In this document: one piece after another, positions 42,546-52,359 of the stretch
Position numbering within the stretch: position 1 is the first letter of the stretch
How the letters are laid out: every line of letters starts with the position of its first letter
NCBI RefSeq assembly: GCF_014385005.1
Contig: NZ_JACRSZ010000003.1
Span: 62,001 to 126,000, forward strand
Source: Jingyaoa shaoxingensis
GTDB lineage: Bacteria > Bacillota > Clostridia > Lachnospirales > Lachnospiraceae
Direction of reading: 5' to 3'
DNA: 64,000 bases
Notes under the pieces: model-generated
Seen by the model: the letters and a program-made list of their open reading frames with translations, nothing else
Database searches by the model: none
Told to the model about the DNA's origin: nothing
Position numbers and translations under genes: made by a program

Positions 42546-44507
42546 TTACTTCATCCCCCTTACTACCGCTTTACCGGCTTTAATCTTAGATACAATTGGG
42601 ATCTTGGAAGAACAGATGTATTCGCAGCAGCGGCATTCTACGCAGTCCATAACATGTTTGTCTTTCATTCCCTGCCAGTTCTCTTCGTCTGCATATTTTG
42701 CAAAATACAGAGGAGAAAGTTCCATTGGGCAGACATCTACACAACGTCCACATTTGATACAGGATACTGCCTCTGTCTGATCCGGTTCAATTGCAATAAT
42801 ACCATTAGATCCCTTCATAATCGGCACATTGGTATCCGGGATTACAAATCCCATCATAGGACCGCCTGCTTTGAACATAACGTCATCATCTGTTACGCCG
42901 CCACAGTAATCAATCAGATCTTTGGTATTGGTACCAATCTTCACAATGTAGTTTCCTGGTTTTTTCAGCTTTTCACCCGTAACAGTTACCACACGTTCTA
43001 CCAGTGGCATTCCTTTCTGAATAGCATCAGAAATAGCCTTTGTAGTACTGATATTGCCAACTACACATCCTACATCTGCCGGAAGTCCGCCGCTTGGAAC
43101 CTGTCTCTTCATGACACGTTTGATCAGCATCTTTTCAGCACCCTGCGGGTATTTTGTCTTAGCCACAACTACATCAATGTTATCAATGTCTGCAACCTTG
43201 GACTGCATCAGTTCAATCGCATCCGGCTTGTTATCTTCAATAACAATCAGACCCTTTTCTGCATTGACAGTCTTAATCATGGCTTTCAGGCCGAAAATAA
43301 CGTCATCTGCATATTCCAGAAGTACTCTGTGGTCTGCAGTCAGAAGAGGTTCACATTCACAGCCGTTCAGAAGAATGGTGTCGATTGGTTTTGGTGGTTT
43401 CAGCTTGACTGAAGTAGGGAATCCCGCGCCACCCATACCTACAATACCGGCATTCTTGATAATATCCACGATCTCATCCGGTGTAAGGCTGTCAAGATCT
43501 TTGTTCGGTTTTACTGACTCATGCAGAGTATTTTTGCCATCAGATTTGATGACTACAGATAAGCATTCACCTCTGGTAGCATGCTTATGGTTTTCGATAG
43601 CAGTAACCGTTCCGCTGACACTGGAGTGAACCGGTGCGCTGATGAAACCTGCTGCTTCACCAATTACCTGTCCAACTTTTACTGTATCACCAACCTGAAC
43701 TACAGGATTCGCCGGAGCACCTGCATGCATGGATAATGGAATTACTACAGTATCCGGATCCGGGAATTTCACCAGTGGAAGATGTTCTGTGAATTCCTTG
43801 CGCTCGCATGGATGAACACCACCATAGTATCCTTCCAGTCTGTTCTCGCGGATAGACTTCACATATTCATTCACAAATTTAAAGTTTACTTTGGAGTAGT
43901 CTCTTACCTGTACAGGCTGGCTTAAGAATTCTTCCAGACGTCCCTGTTTTGCCAGTCTCTGGTAAATCTTTTCCCATGCACAGTCCTTGTTAGGATCTAC
44001 TTCACATTTTCCGTTCTTAGCGCCGCCACACTGTCCATTTACAAGGCTCTTGGAACAGTCAACGATCGGACAGACACCACCTGTGATATTCAGATAACAC
44101 TGAGCACATGCATCACAGCTCTTCTTCGTCAAAGCCATTCCGTGATGTCCTCTGTAATTTAATGAATTGCTGGCTGCTATTACAGGTCTTCCTGCCAGTT
44201 CCGCAACAGTCTGAATACCAAGACCACAGGAGATCACTACGATATTCTCTGCACCTTCCGGAATCATATCTGGCAAGTCTTTTTCTGTGTGCGTTTTATT
44301 ACATAAAAAATCAACCTTTGTACTGCCTACGACATGCTTACCCTGTTCTTCTGCGAACTTGATAAATTCATCGCAATCCGGCTCGTCAACGGTCTCAAAT
44401 TCTTTGAAGCACTTGTTACAGGCAATGACAAACAGATTATCCTTCTCAGCCAGCAGGGAAGCCAGTTCGTCCGCGCTTTTTAACTTATACTTAGTATAGT
44501 TTTCCAA
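42546..44507 (-). CDS. rnfC2: RnfC2: NADH-oxidising subunit of methylene-THF reductase with N-terminal MetV-like domain
   Basis: A two-part protein. Residues 1-205 repeat the MetV fold (VIACNKCFKEFE, SCGLGIQTVAEL, CDACAQCYLNITGGVCPI, NGQCGGAKNGKCEVD). Residues ~225-653 are an RnfC-type FMN/NADH domain (SAPVHSSVSGTV, GMGGAGFPTSVKL, NGCECEPLLTADH) with two C-terminal [4Fe-4S] motifs (CIKCGRCVDVCP at 583 and CVECRCCEYIC at 623). The preferred start is TTG at 44507: AGGAAGGTGA precedes it and it gives the same N-terminus as MetV. The frame stays open to 44597 but has no better site. 653 aa. Confidence 0.9.
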   Translation of the reverse strand: MENYTKYKLKSADELASLLAEKDNLFVIACNKCFKEFETVDEPDCDEFIKFAEEQGKHVVGSTKVDFLCNKTHTEKDLPDMIPEGAENIVVISCGLGIQTVAELAGRPVIAASNSLNYRGHHGMALTKKSCDACAQCYLNITGGVCPIVDCSKSLVNGQCGGAKNGKCEVDPNKDCAWEKIYQRLAKQGRLEEFLSQPVQVRDYSKVNFKFVNEYVKSIRENRLEGYYGGVHPCERKEFTEHLPLVKFPDPDTVVIPLSMHAGAPANPVVQVGDTVKVGQVIGEAAGFISAPVHSSVSGTVTAIENHKHATRGECLSVVIKSDGKNTLHESVKPNKDLDSLTPDEIVDIIKNAGIVGMGGAGFPTSVKLKPPKPIDTILLNGCECEPLLTADHRVLLEYADDVIFGLKAMIKTVNAEKGLIVIEDNKPDAIELMQSKVADIDNIDVVVAKTKYPQGAEKMLIKRVMKRQVPSGGLPADVGCVVGNISTTKAISDAIQKGMPLVERVVTVTGEKLKKPGNYIVKIGTNTKDLIDYCGGVTDDDVMFKAGGPMMGFVIPDTNVPIMKGSNGIIAIEPDQTEAVSCIKCGRCVDVCPMELSPLYFAKYADEENWQGMKDKHVMDCVECRCCEYICSSKIPIVSKIKAGKAVVRGMK

Positions 44508-44627
44508 TTGCTCACCTTCCTTATCGTTTGATTTGCAGTTCTTATAATATCTGTATTTCTGTCCTTCCATCCTCTGCACAGGAAAGACAGAATACATGTA
44601 TTTTACGTCTGCAATTGATACGTTTTA

Positions 44628-44656
44628 AGTATAACACTTTACGTTCATATAATCTA
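44628..44656 (-). promoter_or_regulatory. Possible promoter of rnfC2-metV-metF
   Basis: TATACT (44633-44628) with a weak -35 TAGATT 17 bases upstream on the minus strand. The leader before the TTG start is about 115 bases and I see no known riboswitch in it. Confidence 0.4.
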
Positions 44657-44666
44657 GTCTAAACAA

Positions 44667-44846
44667 TTATTTAACAAGAGGTTTCTTTTGTACTTTTTTC
44701 AGAACATCAGCCTTCATTGTGGCCGATATATCGACATGTCCCATGTCTGTCTGAAGAACTTTAGAAGACATCCCTGCAGCGTCCATATAGGAACAATATG
44801 TATGCCTGCAGTCAAGTTCCACTTCAGCATGAAATTTCCGTTCCAT
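44667..44846 (-). pseudogene. C-terminal fragment of a tyrosine recombinase (integrase)
   Basis: A 59-aa frame reading LDCRHTYCSYMDAAGMSSKV followed by LQTDMGHVDISATM. This is the catalytic box II of phage-type integrases (R-H-x-x-C/R, then M-G-H). The N-terminal domain is missing, and the final Tyr-containing helix is degenerate (MKADV instead of a TxxYxH-type end). A stop lies just upstream in frame. It lies between the rnfC2 leader and the sensor-kinase island and probably marks an old insertion. Confidence 0.75.
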
Positions 44847-44864
44847 CTTTCAACAACCGAATCA

Positions 44865-47693
44865 TCATTCTACATATTTTGTGATGACAGATATTAAAAT
44901 CTCCATATCAATCGGCTTTGCCACATGATCATCCATCCCAGCATTCAAAGCAGCCTGTACATCCTCTGCAAATGTATTTGCTGTCATTGCAATTATAGGA
45001 ATTTTCTTTCCGTCCGGACGGTCCGGCAGATTTCTGATAGCTTTTGTCGTTTCATACCCATTCATTTCCGGCATCATAATATCCATCAAAATCAGATCAA
45101 AAGTCCCCGGAGCTGTATTGCAAAACTGTGCCAGGGCAGATTTACCATCGGCAGTCCTGGTTACAATCATCCCTTGTTCTTCCAATAAAGCTACTGCTAT
45201 CTCTGCATTTAAATCATTGTCCTCTGCCAAGAGAACATGCAAACCATGTAAATCCATATCTTTCCTTAACTTTTCTTTCTCTTCAGTTTGTACATGTTCT
45301 GCTAGAAGCAATGGGATTTCTACTGTAAATGTTGAGCCAATGCCCTGCTTGCTGCTGACCTCAATTTTTCCACCCATAAGATCAACATATTTTTTAGCAA
45401 TGGCCATTCCCAGTCCGGTTCCCTTATAACTGGTTCTTGCCCCATTATTTTCTTGACTGAACTCATCAAATATTCTGGACTGGAACTCCTCACTCATACC
45501 AATTCCAGTATCTGATATACGATAGCGTACAATCATATGGTGCTCATCATTGCCCGGACAGTTTTCTGCAAAAAATGAAATGGTACCTCCGTCTTTTGTA
45601 AATTTAACTGCATTGCTGATGATGTTGAGCAATACTTCCCTGATTCTGAGTTCATCTGCCATCACATAAGGAGTTTTTAGTTCTTCTCTTGAAACATAAA
45701 AATTAAGGTCACGATTTTCCATATATCCCCTTGCAATCGACGAAACAGTATTTATTATATCCCTGAGATCTACCGGTACTGGTTTATATTCCAGTTTACC
45801 ACTTTCAATGCGGCTGATATCCAACACATCGTTAATCAGTGTCATCAGGTATTCTGAACTCTGCCTGATCTTTTTCAGACAATCCTCTACTTCTTTGTCC
45901 GGATTCCTCTTCATGGCAATATCTGTAAATCCAACAATTGCATTCATTGGTGTCCTGATATCATGGGACATATGGTTCAGGAACGTTGTTTTTGCAATAT
46001 TCGCCGCATTTGCATCCTGTGCTTCTTTCAATGCTTCCATCTGTTTTTTCCTGCTTACCGAAAGGGAATAAACCAGAAGAAGCAGTACAAAAATAATCAC
46101 AGCTGAAACCACAATAGCCAAGCCTGCATGCTCCGCAAGGACATCCTGCAAGCTCATTTTCTTTTCCGAAACAGAATTCTGTGCAAGGACAACGCCATTT
46201 AAAATATTGGATGACTGCTCAATTGCTTTATTGATAATGGTAGCTGCTCTTCTGTTTTCTCTCGTCGTGAACATCGCTAATTCCTGCCGTTTTGCCATTT
46301 CTGCAAATGACAGGCTTTTGGTCAGTGGACTTTCATTAAGAAGATTGATCTTTGAGGATGGAATCACAGTTGCTCCTGCTTTTCCATTTGCCACTGCCTC
46401 CAAGCATTCTTCCTGTGTATCATATAGTTTGATCTCTGCATCCGGAAAAAGAAGGGACACCATCAATTCCGAATACAATGAAGTCTCTGTCGCTGCGATC
46501 GTAGAGATACTGCTGTTATATTCATTTCCTTTGTAAATAACAACTGGCGTAATATCAAAGATTGCATCCGTCAAAACCACCTGAAACTGTTCCTGTGTAT
46601 AAAAATCCTGAATGATAGGACCGGCAATATCTATTTCGCCAGATTGCAATGCCTCATTCATCTCTTCGCCCGTGGAACAGGGAACGACCTTGATCGTGAT
46701 TTCATATTTTTTCTGAACCGTATCCAAAACAGTTCCAAGGATTCCTGTCAGTTTCCCATTTTCTTCACCACAAAAAGGAAGATTATCCTGTAGATATCCC
46801 ACACAAATTGTATTTTCATGTGCATCCAGCCATTGTTTTTCTTCCTTATTGAGTGCATAATTTATGACCGCTTTTCCTTCATAACTGGCATACAGCTTAC
46901 TGCTGTAGTCCGTTTCTGTATTGTTGATTTCTTCCAGGGCAGAATTTAATTCCTTTAACAGATCCGGTCTGGATTTTGATACACCGAAATAACCGTCACC
47001 TACACCGATATTAGCAATGGCAATAAAATCGCTGTTGACAGACAGTGCAGGAATCACAAGTGCATCCAGTTCATCTACATCCAGTTTTTCTACCATTTCA
47101 TCATAATCTTTGCAGGCAATAACCTCTGCCTGGATCTGATTGTTGTCCAGCCATTTTTCCAGAAGTTCTTTCTGATGGCTTCCATCTGCAACACCGATAC
47201 GACAGCCATTCATCTGCTTCAGATCACCATCCGCAAGATCCGCATGATTCTCCCTGGTATAGATCCTATATCTTTCTGTTCCCTCGGCATAGGTTGAAAA
47301 ATCGATAGATTCTGCTCTTTCCGGTGTATAACTGATACTTCCAAGTATATCTATTTCTCCATCTTCCAGCATATCCAGGCACTCTTTAAATGAACCATAA
47401 ACATATTCATACTTCCAGCCGGTTATATAAGAAATTTTCTGGAGATACTCATAGCCTGCCCCCTGCTTATGTTCCCCTGAACTTCCTTCCTGAAAATTGG
47501 CATATGGGAAATAGCCGACTCTCACGATTTTATTTTCTTCCTCCATTGCCTGAGTTGTTTTCCCATCACTTTTTATTTCCGACGCATAAGCAGAAACCGG
47601 TACAAAGAGTAACATGATAAGTAATAAAATGCTCAAACATAATCCTTTTTTCTTATCTGTTTTTCCTATCTGTTTTTCTATCTTTCTGTTCAT
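44865..47693 (-). CDS. Hybrid sensor histidine kinase with periplasmic solute-binding sensor domains, copy A
   Basis: A 942-aa membrane kinase; the start at 47693 is preferred to 47717 because AGAGGA precedes it. A signal-anchor helix (LCLSILLLIMLLFVPVSAYA) leads into two bacterial extracellular solute-binding (family 3) domains (about 50-270 and 290-500). A second membrane segment follows (AIVVSAVIIFVLLLLVYSL). Then come HisKA with His577 (HMSHDIRTPMNA), HATPase_c (NAVKFT and TGLGMAIAKKYVDLMGG) and a receiver domain with Asp871. There is no HPt domain. Sensing of an amino acid or similar small ligand is inferred from the fold. It is last in the HD-GYP operon. Confidence 0.9.
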   Translation of the reverse strand: MNRKIEKQIGKTDKKKGLCLSILLLIMLLFVPVSAYASEIKSDGKTTQAMEEENKIVRVGYFPYANFQEGSSGEHKQGAGYEYLQKISYITGWKYEYVYGSFKECLDMLEDGEIDILGSISYTPERAESIDFSTYAEGTERYRIYTRENHADLADGDLKQMNGCRIGVADGSHQKELLEKWLDNNQIQAEVIACKDYDEMVEKLDVDELDALVIPALSVNSDFIAIANIGVGDGYFGVSKSRPDLLKELNSALEEINNTETDYSSKLYASYEGKAVINYALNKEEKQWLDAHENTICVGYLQDNLPFCGEENGKLTGILGTVLDTVQKKYEITIKVVPCSTGEEMNEALQSGEIDIAGPIIQDFYTQEQFQVVLTDAIFDITPVVIYKGNEYNSSISTIAATETSLYSELMVSLLFPDAEIKLYDTQEECLEAVANGKAGATVIPSSKINLLNESPLTKSLSFAEMAKRQELAMFTTRENRRAATIINKAIEQSSNILNGVVLAQNSVSEKKMSLQDVLAEHAGLAIVVSAVIIFVLLLLVYSLSVSRKKQMEALKEAQDANAANIAKTTFLNHMSHDIRTPMNAIVGFTDIAMKRNPDKEVEDCLKKIRQSSEYLMTLINDVLDISRIESGKLEYKPVPVDLRDIINTVSSIARGYMENRDLNFYVSREELKTPYVMADELRIREVLLNIISNAVKFTKDGGTISFFAENCPGNDEHHMIVRYRISDTGIGMSEEFQSRIFDEFSQENNGARTSYKGTGLGMAIAKKYVDLMGGKIEVSSKQGIGSTFTVEIPLLLAEHVQTEEKEKLRKDMDLHGLHVLLAEDNDLNAEIAVALLEEQGMIVTRTADGKSALAQFCNTAPGTFDLILMDIMMPEMNGYETTKAIRNLPDRPDGKKIPIIAMTANTFAEDVQAALNAGMDDHVAKPIDMEILISVITKYVE

Positions 47694-47785
47694 TCTCGTC
47701 CTCTTTTTATTATCCATTCATGTTTGACATCTGGATATCCATACGTATCAAATCAGATCTTTCTATAAAAAGCAAAAGATGTTCT

Positions 47786-47911
47786 TTATCCAGTTTTCAT
47801 CTTTCGCAGAATAGCCATTCCAATGATTACTGTTACCGAAGCTATAAGTGCAATAACATAACCCGGCAGATCTTGCAGCCTATACACTTCCTCTGCATCT
47901 ATATTGCTCAT
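47786..47911 (-). CDS. 41-aa single-pass membrane peptide between the two hybrid kinases
   Basis: A short frame starting after GAAGGT (close spacing) encodes an acidic N-terminus (MSNIDAEEVYRLQDL), one hydrophobic helix (VIALIASVTVIIGMAIL) and a basic tail (RKMKTG). The charge layout fits a small membrane protein with its C-terminus inside. It lies in the 245-base gap between the kinase genes in the same direction. No homology is claimed. Confidence 0.5.
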   Translation of the reverse strand: MSNIDAEEVYRLQDLPGYVIALIASVTVIIGMAILRKMKTG

Positions 47912-47938
47912 CTACCTTCGTTCTTCCGTGCCATGAAA

Positions 47939-50806
47939 TCAGCAATTTTCTTGTTGCCGTATTACTTCTGATAATGTCGACAGCAACTTATCAACCTGGA
48001 TTGGCTTTGCTATATGACCATTCATTCCTGCTGCGATAGCCTCTCTCTTATCTTCTTCAAATGCATTTGCTGTCATTGCAATGATCGGTATGCATGCCTT
48101 ATCCCTATCTGGCAGGTGTCTGATTTCCTGCGTTGCTTTATAACCATTCATTTTCGGCATCTGAATATCCATGAGGATCACATCATATGTTCCAGCCGGC
48201 ATTTCCATCATCCTGTTCACACACTGAATGCCATCCTCCACACAATCTATCTTCAGACCGGCATTCTCAAGTATTGCTTCTGCAATCTCTGCATTCAAAT
48301 CATTGTCCTCTGCCAAAAGGATATTCCTGCCTTCAAGGATTTCACTTCCTGTTTCATGCTCTTCAATATGCTTTTTTACATAATAGCTTTCATCTGCTAT
48401 CCTGTGCTTTAATGTAACTGCAAAGGTACTGCCCTTTCCAAGCTCACTCTCTACATCTATTGTTCCTCCCAACAGATCAACATATTTCTTGACGATTGAC
48501 ATTCCAAGTCCGGTTCCTGCGATTTTGCTCTTTGTGGTGTTCTGCTCACGTGTAAATGCTTCGAAAATCTTTGTCAGATAGTCTTGTCTCATGCCGATTC
48601 CTGTATCTCTGACTCTCATCCTCACCATCATGTATCCAGCCTCATCACAAGGTAATTCATCTACATTTACCATAACAGAACCACCGGATGGAGTGTATTT
48701 CATGGCATTGCTTAGGATGTTGACAAATATTTCTTTTACTTTTGTAGTATCTGTCAGTACATGCCTATGCTCTACATTCATCGCGTAATGAAGCGCAATA
48801 TTCTTTTTCCTTGCTTTCTCATCAAACACAGCAATCAAGGACTTCCAGACATCTTCAATCTGGCAGTAATTCTCATCAAGTTCCATCCTTCCGCTCTCAA
48901 TCTGGGCCATATCCAGTACATTATTTATGATTGACAGAAGAAGATCTCCAGACTGTTGCAGTTTTTCCAAATGTTCTAAAGTTTCAGGCATTTCTTTTCC
49001 ATTTAGTTCCTTCTCCATAAGCTGTGCATAGCCCAGAATTACATTCATAGGAGTACGGATGTCATGGGACATATTATTAAGGAAACAGGTCTTTGCCAGA
49101 CTCGCCTCCTCCGCTTTTTTTAAAGCGATTTCCAACTTGTCATTTAGCTTTTGTGTATCATTTGCTGCAAGCTTTGCGACAGCTTCCGCTTTCCTTGCTT
49201 TCCTTAAAAGTACGAGGATAATACCAATGATGCTGAGTAGGAAAAATCCTGCCGTGACAAAAAAAGCAAGCATATTGTCTTTTACAAAGTCCAAAAATGT
49301 TACCTTATCTGCTGTACTGTCATAAATAGCAAGTGCGCTTGTAAGCATATCAGACGGCATGGCCTTCAAGGTTTTATTCAATATTGATAAAAGATTCCCC
49401 TCTCCACTTTTTACCGCGAAGCATGCCTCCATTGTTTTTGTAAGTGGAACACTCTTGAAATTTTTACTGTTATCATATATCATCGCCTGACTTGCTCCCA
49501 TGAGGAAACAGTCTGCTTTTTCATGAATGACCATATCTGCTGCATCTTCAAGCGAATCACAATCTACCAGCTTCCATTCGGGATAACTGAATGCAATATG
49601 CTGTTTTAAGGCATATTTTTCTTTTGGCACAGCTACAGTATACACCTTATTCTCATCAAATTTTTTCTCATCAGTTACTGCCATCAAACTATAGGTCCAG
49701 GCTGTGTTTGTAAGTGCATATCCGTTTTCTTCTGCAAAATACGGATTCCTGCCGGCATAAAAAATCATGTCAATTTCATGATTCTGCAGATCCTGAATCA
49801 TTTCTTCATAGCCATCATATTCCCGTATATCAAATTCCATCGTTTGATTTCCCAGACATTCTTTAGCATAGGAAACATATTCTGACAGCATACCAGTAAG
49901 TTTTCCAGTCTCTTCCTCCATGAAAAAGATTGCCGGATCATTGTTCAAAAATCCTATCCGAATGCCTCCGTGTTCTTCCAGCCATGACTTTTCTGCACCT
50001 GTAAGACTCTGGTTATAATCAAGCCTGAAATACTTCTTATACAGATCTGACTTAAAAAAAGGACTATTCTGTTCCAGCTGGCGCATTGCCCAGTCCAGGT
50101 CTGCCTTGATATCGCTGCGTTCTTTATTTATTGCAAAATATATGCCTGATTTGCCAATAGTTGTAACGGATGATATTCCCTGTTCAGACCAGATAGATTC
50201 CTCCAGAGATACAAAACAGTCAATCTCATGATTTGCTATTTTCTTTTCGACATCATCATCATTATTCACATTTACATGTTCTGTATGTATACCATTCTTA
50301 TTTTCCCATTCTGTCAGCATGATTTCAGGTTCTGTATCCATGAGCACACCTACACGTTTCCCATCCAGAGACTTGAAATCAGACGTATCAATATCCGTAT
50401 CCGATAAATCAGCATAAAGGATATATTTTTCCTCCCCCATCGGTTCATCCGGGAAAAGCATTTTTTCTGCACGGTCATCGGTGTAAGATATATCACCCAT
50501 GATATCAATCTCACCATTTTCAAGCTTATCAAAACAGTCAGACCAGTCACATTTCACATATTCAAATTTCCATCCGGTATAACCTGCCAGAGCCTGCATG
50601 AGTTCGTAGCCATATCCTCGTCTTACACCGTTTTTGTCGACATAATTAAAGGTATCCTCAAATGAGCCGACACGAATGGTCTGTGACTGTTTTTCATCAT
50701 TATTCGTTTCAGCAGCCTGGCAGTATACTGATAACATCATCAACATTCCCCAAACCATCAATATACATACAAATAGTGCGGCTGTTTTTTTTCTGCTTTT
50801 ATCCAT
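47939..50806 (-). CDS. Hybrid sensor histidine kinase with periplasmic solute-binding sensor domains, copy B
   Basis: A 955-aa paralogue of copy A with the same layout: signal-anchor (LFVCILMVWGMLMMLSVYC), two family-3 solute-binding sensor domains (about 35-500), a membrane segment (MLAFFVTAGFFLLSIIGIILVL in part), HisKA with His581, HATPase_c (NAMKYT and GTGLGMSIVKKYVDLLGG), and a receiver with Asp880. It overlaps the HD-GYP gene by 8 bases, so translation is coupled. The sensor halves differ much more from copy A than the kinase halves, suggesting different ligands. A direct phosphotransfer to the HD-GYP receiver is plausible. Confidence 0.9.
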   Translation of the reverse strand: MDKSRKKTAALFVCILMVWGMLMMLSVYCQAAETNNDEKQSQTIRVGSFEDTFNYVDKNGVRRGYGYELMQALAGYTGWKFEYVKCDWSDCFDKLENGEIDIMGDISYTDDRAEKMLFPDEPMGEEKYILYADLSDTDIDTSDFKSLDGKRVGVLMDTEPEIMLTEWENKNGIHTEHVNVNNDDDVEKKIANHEIDCFVSLEESIWSEQGISSVTTIGKSGIYFAINKERSDIKADLDWAMRQLEQNSPFFKSDLYKKYFRLDYNQSLTGAEKSWLEEHGGIRIGFLNNDPAIFFMEEETGKLTGMLSEYVSYAKECLGNQTMEFDIREYDGYEEMIQDLQNHEIDMIFYAGRNPYFAEENGYALTNTAWTYSLMAVTDEKKFDENKVYTVAVPKEKYALKQHIAFSYPEWKLVDCDSLEDAADMVIHEKADCFLMGASQAMIYDNSKNFKSVPLTKTMEACFAVKSGEGNLLSILNKTLKAMPSDMLTSALAIYDSTADKVTFLDFVKDNMLAFFVTAGFFLLSIIGIILVLLRKARKAEAVAKLAANDTQKLNDKLEIALKKAEEASLAKTCFLNNMSHDIRTPMNVILGYAQLMEKELNGKEMPETLEHLEKLQQSGDLLLSIINNVLDMAQIESGRMELDENYCQIEDVWKSLIAVFDEKARKKNIALHYAMNVEHRHVLTDTTKVKEIFVNILSNAMKYTPSGGSVMVNVDELPCDEAGYMMVRMRVRDTGIGMRQDYLTKIFEAFTREQNTTKSKIAGTGLGMSIVKKYVDLLGGTIDVESELGKGSTFAVTLKHRIADESYYVKKHIEEHETGSEILEGRNILLAEDNDLNAEIAEAILENAGLKIDCVEDGIQCVNRMMEMPAGTYDVILMDIQMPKMNGYKATQEIRHLPDRDKACIPIIAMTANAFEEDKREAIAAGMNGHIAKPIQVDKLLSTLSEVIRQQENC

Positions 50807-52334
50807 TCCTCTTTCCTGATTCTTTTGTATTTTCCTGTTTTACAATATCAAAATATCCAATGATTCCAATGTATCCATCTTTCTTTAAAGGAGACCACAA
50901 CGTATGCAATTTCATTCTATACATCTGACTGTTATCTTCCACCTTCGCTTTTATCGTGACAGATATTTCTTTATTTTGTACAGATGTCTGATGCAACAAA
51001 ACCTGAATATGTTGAACATCTTCTTCATCTACTCCAAATTCTTTGAACAGATTGAATTTCGGATTATCTCTCTGACATAATATCTGCTGTTTTCCGTTTA
51101 ATATAGTGAGCTGACCTGAAACTGCATTGTAATCAATTGAATTCATGCCACTGTTCGATTTAAAGAAATCAATCTTTTCCTGCATAACCTTGACAATACT
51201 CTGTGAATAGTTTTGGTTCGGTAAAGCTTTGTCACTGAGTATTTCATTCGAAAGTCTCTGTACTTCATAATAATGTTTATTATCATCCCTCTCTTTAATA
51301 AGCATTTTTGAAAACTGAATACTCAGTTCTTTCAGACACTTAAGGAGTATGGGGTTAAATTGTCCGCACTGCCCATCCAGAATCATTTGAATCGCCGTAT
51401 CATGATCAAATGCTTTCTTATAACATCTTTCACTTGTAAGTGCGTCATAAACGTCAACAATCGATACCACCTGTGCACAGATTGGTATTTCTTCACCTTT
51501 CAAGCCATCCGGATAACCCTTTCCGTCCCATCTTTCATGGTGCCATCTGCTGATCTCCCATGCGGTACGCACCAGTGGATGATCTTGTGGAAAATCCATA
51601 TCCTTAATTATAGTTGCACCAAGCTCACTATGGGTTTTCATAATCTTAAATTCTTCATCTGTAAGTCTGCCTGGTTTATTCAATATTTCTTCCGGAATAC
51701 GAATCTTACCAATATCATGAAGGGAAGAAGCAGTTGTAATCATAGCAATATCTGCCTCTGTCAAAGGATAAGCATCTGTTACTTTTACCAGTTGTCTCAG
51801 TATCATTTCTGTTGCTGTTTTAATATGCAGAATGTGGTCTCTACTCTCACTGTTGCGGGATCCCAATACATTGCCCAGAATCCTGATCATAATATTATTA
51901 TTTTCTTCTTTTTCGTAAACCTGATCATAAACCACATTTATCAGATGCTTTTGGTTCATATAAAGTCCCAGGGTATTCTGAACTCTTTTCTTTACAATCA
52001 CAGAGTCAAACGGTCGTGTAATATAATCTGTGATTCCCAGCTCATATGCTTTACGCATAGTATCAACATCATCTTCAGAAGATATCATAATTACAGGAGT
52101 TTCTTCTATACACTGGCTTCTTTTCATTATTTCCAGGACTTCAAAGCCATTCATCTGTGGCATATTAATATCCAAAAGCATCAGACCAATCCCCAGATTA
52201 TCTCCTATCATCTGGATTGCCTGATTTCCATTCTCGGCTTCCAGATAATTATAAGTTTCTCCGAGAATTTCTTTCAATATATCCCTGTTCAATTCCGCAT
52301 CATCTACAATAAGTATTTTTTGTCTTTTATCCAT
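50799..52334 (-). CDS. Response regulator with HD-GYP c-di-GMP phosphodiesterase domain
   Basis: A 511-aa protein; the start at 52334 follows AAAGGAAAAAAT. It has a receiver domain with Asp55 (LLDINMPQMNG), then an HD-GYP domain with His206-Asp207 (LHDIGKIRIPEEIL) and HHERWDGKGYPDGLKG containing the GYP motif. The C-terminal ~150 residues, after the HD-GYP domain, look like a PAS-type sensor (NAVSGQLTILNGKQQ). HD-GYP domains hydrolyse c-di-GMP. The gene is read from a transcript that begins with a c-di-GMP-I riboswitch, giving a possible feedback loop. It is coupled to kinase B by an 8-base overlap. Confidence 0.92.
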   Translation of the reverse strand: MDKRQKILIVDDAELNRDILKEILGETYNYLEAENGNQAIQMIGDNLGIGLMLLDINMPQMNGFEVLEIMKRSQCIEETPVIMISSEDDVDTMRKAYELGITDYITRPFDSVIVKKRVQNTLGLYMNQKHLINVVYDQVYEKEENNNIMIRILGNVLGSRNSESRDHILHIKTATEMILRQLVKVTDAYPLTEADIAMITTASSLHDIGKIRIPEEILNKPGRLTDEEFKIMKTHSELGATIIKDMDFPQDHPLVRTAWEISRWHHERWDGKGYPDGLKGEEIPICAQVVSIVDVYDALTSERCYKKAFDHDTAIQMILDGQCGQFNPILLKCLKELSIQFSKMLIKERDDNKHYYEVQRLSNEILSDKALPNQNYSQSIVKVMQEKIDFFKSNSGMNSIDYNAVSGQLTILNGKQQILCQRDNPKFNLFKEFGVDEEDVQHIQVLLHQTSVQNKEISVTIKAKVEDNSQMYRMKLHTLWSPLKKDGYIGIIGYFDIVKQENTKESGKRNG

Positions 52335-52359
52335 ATTTTTTCCTTTATCCGTGCGTTTG

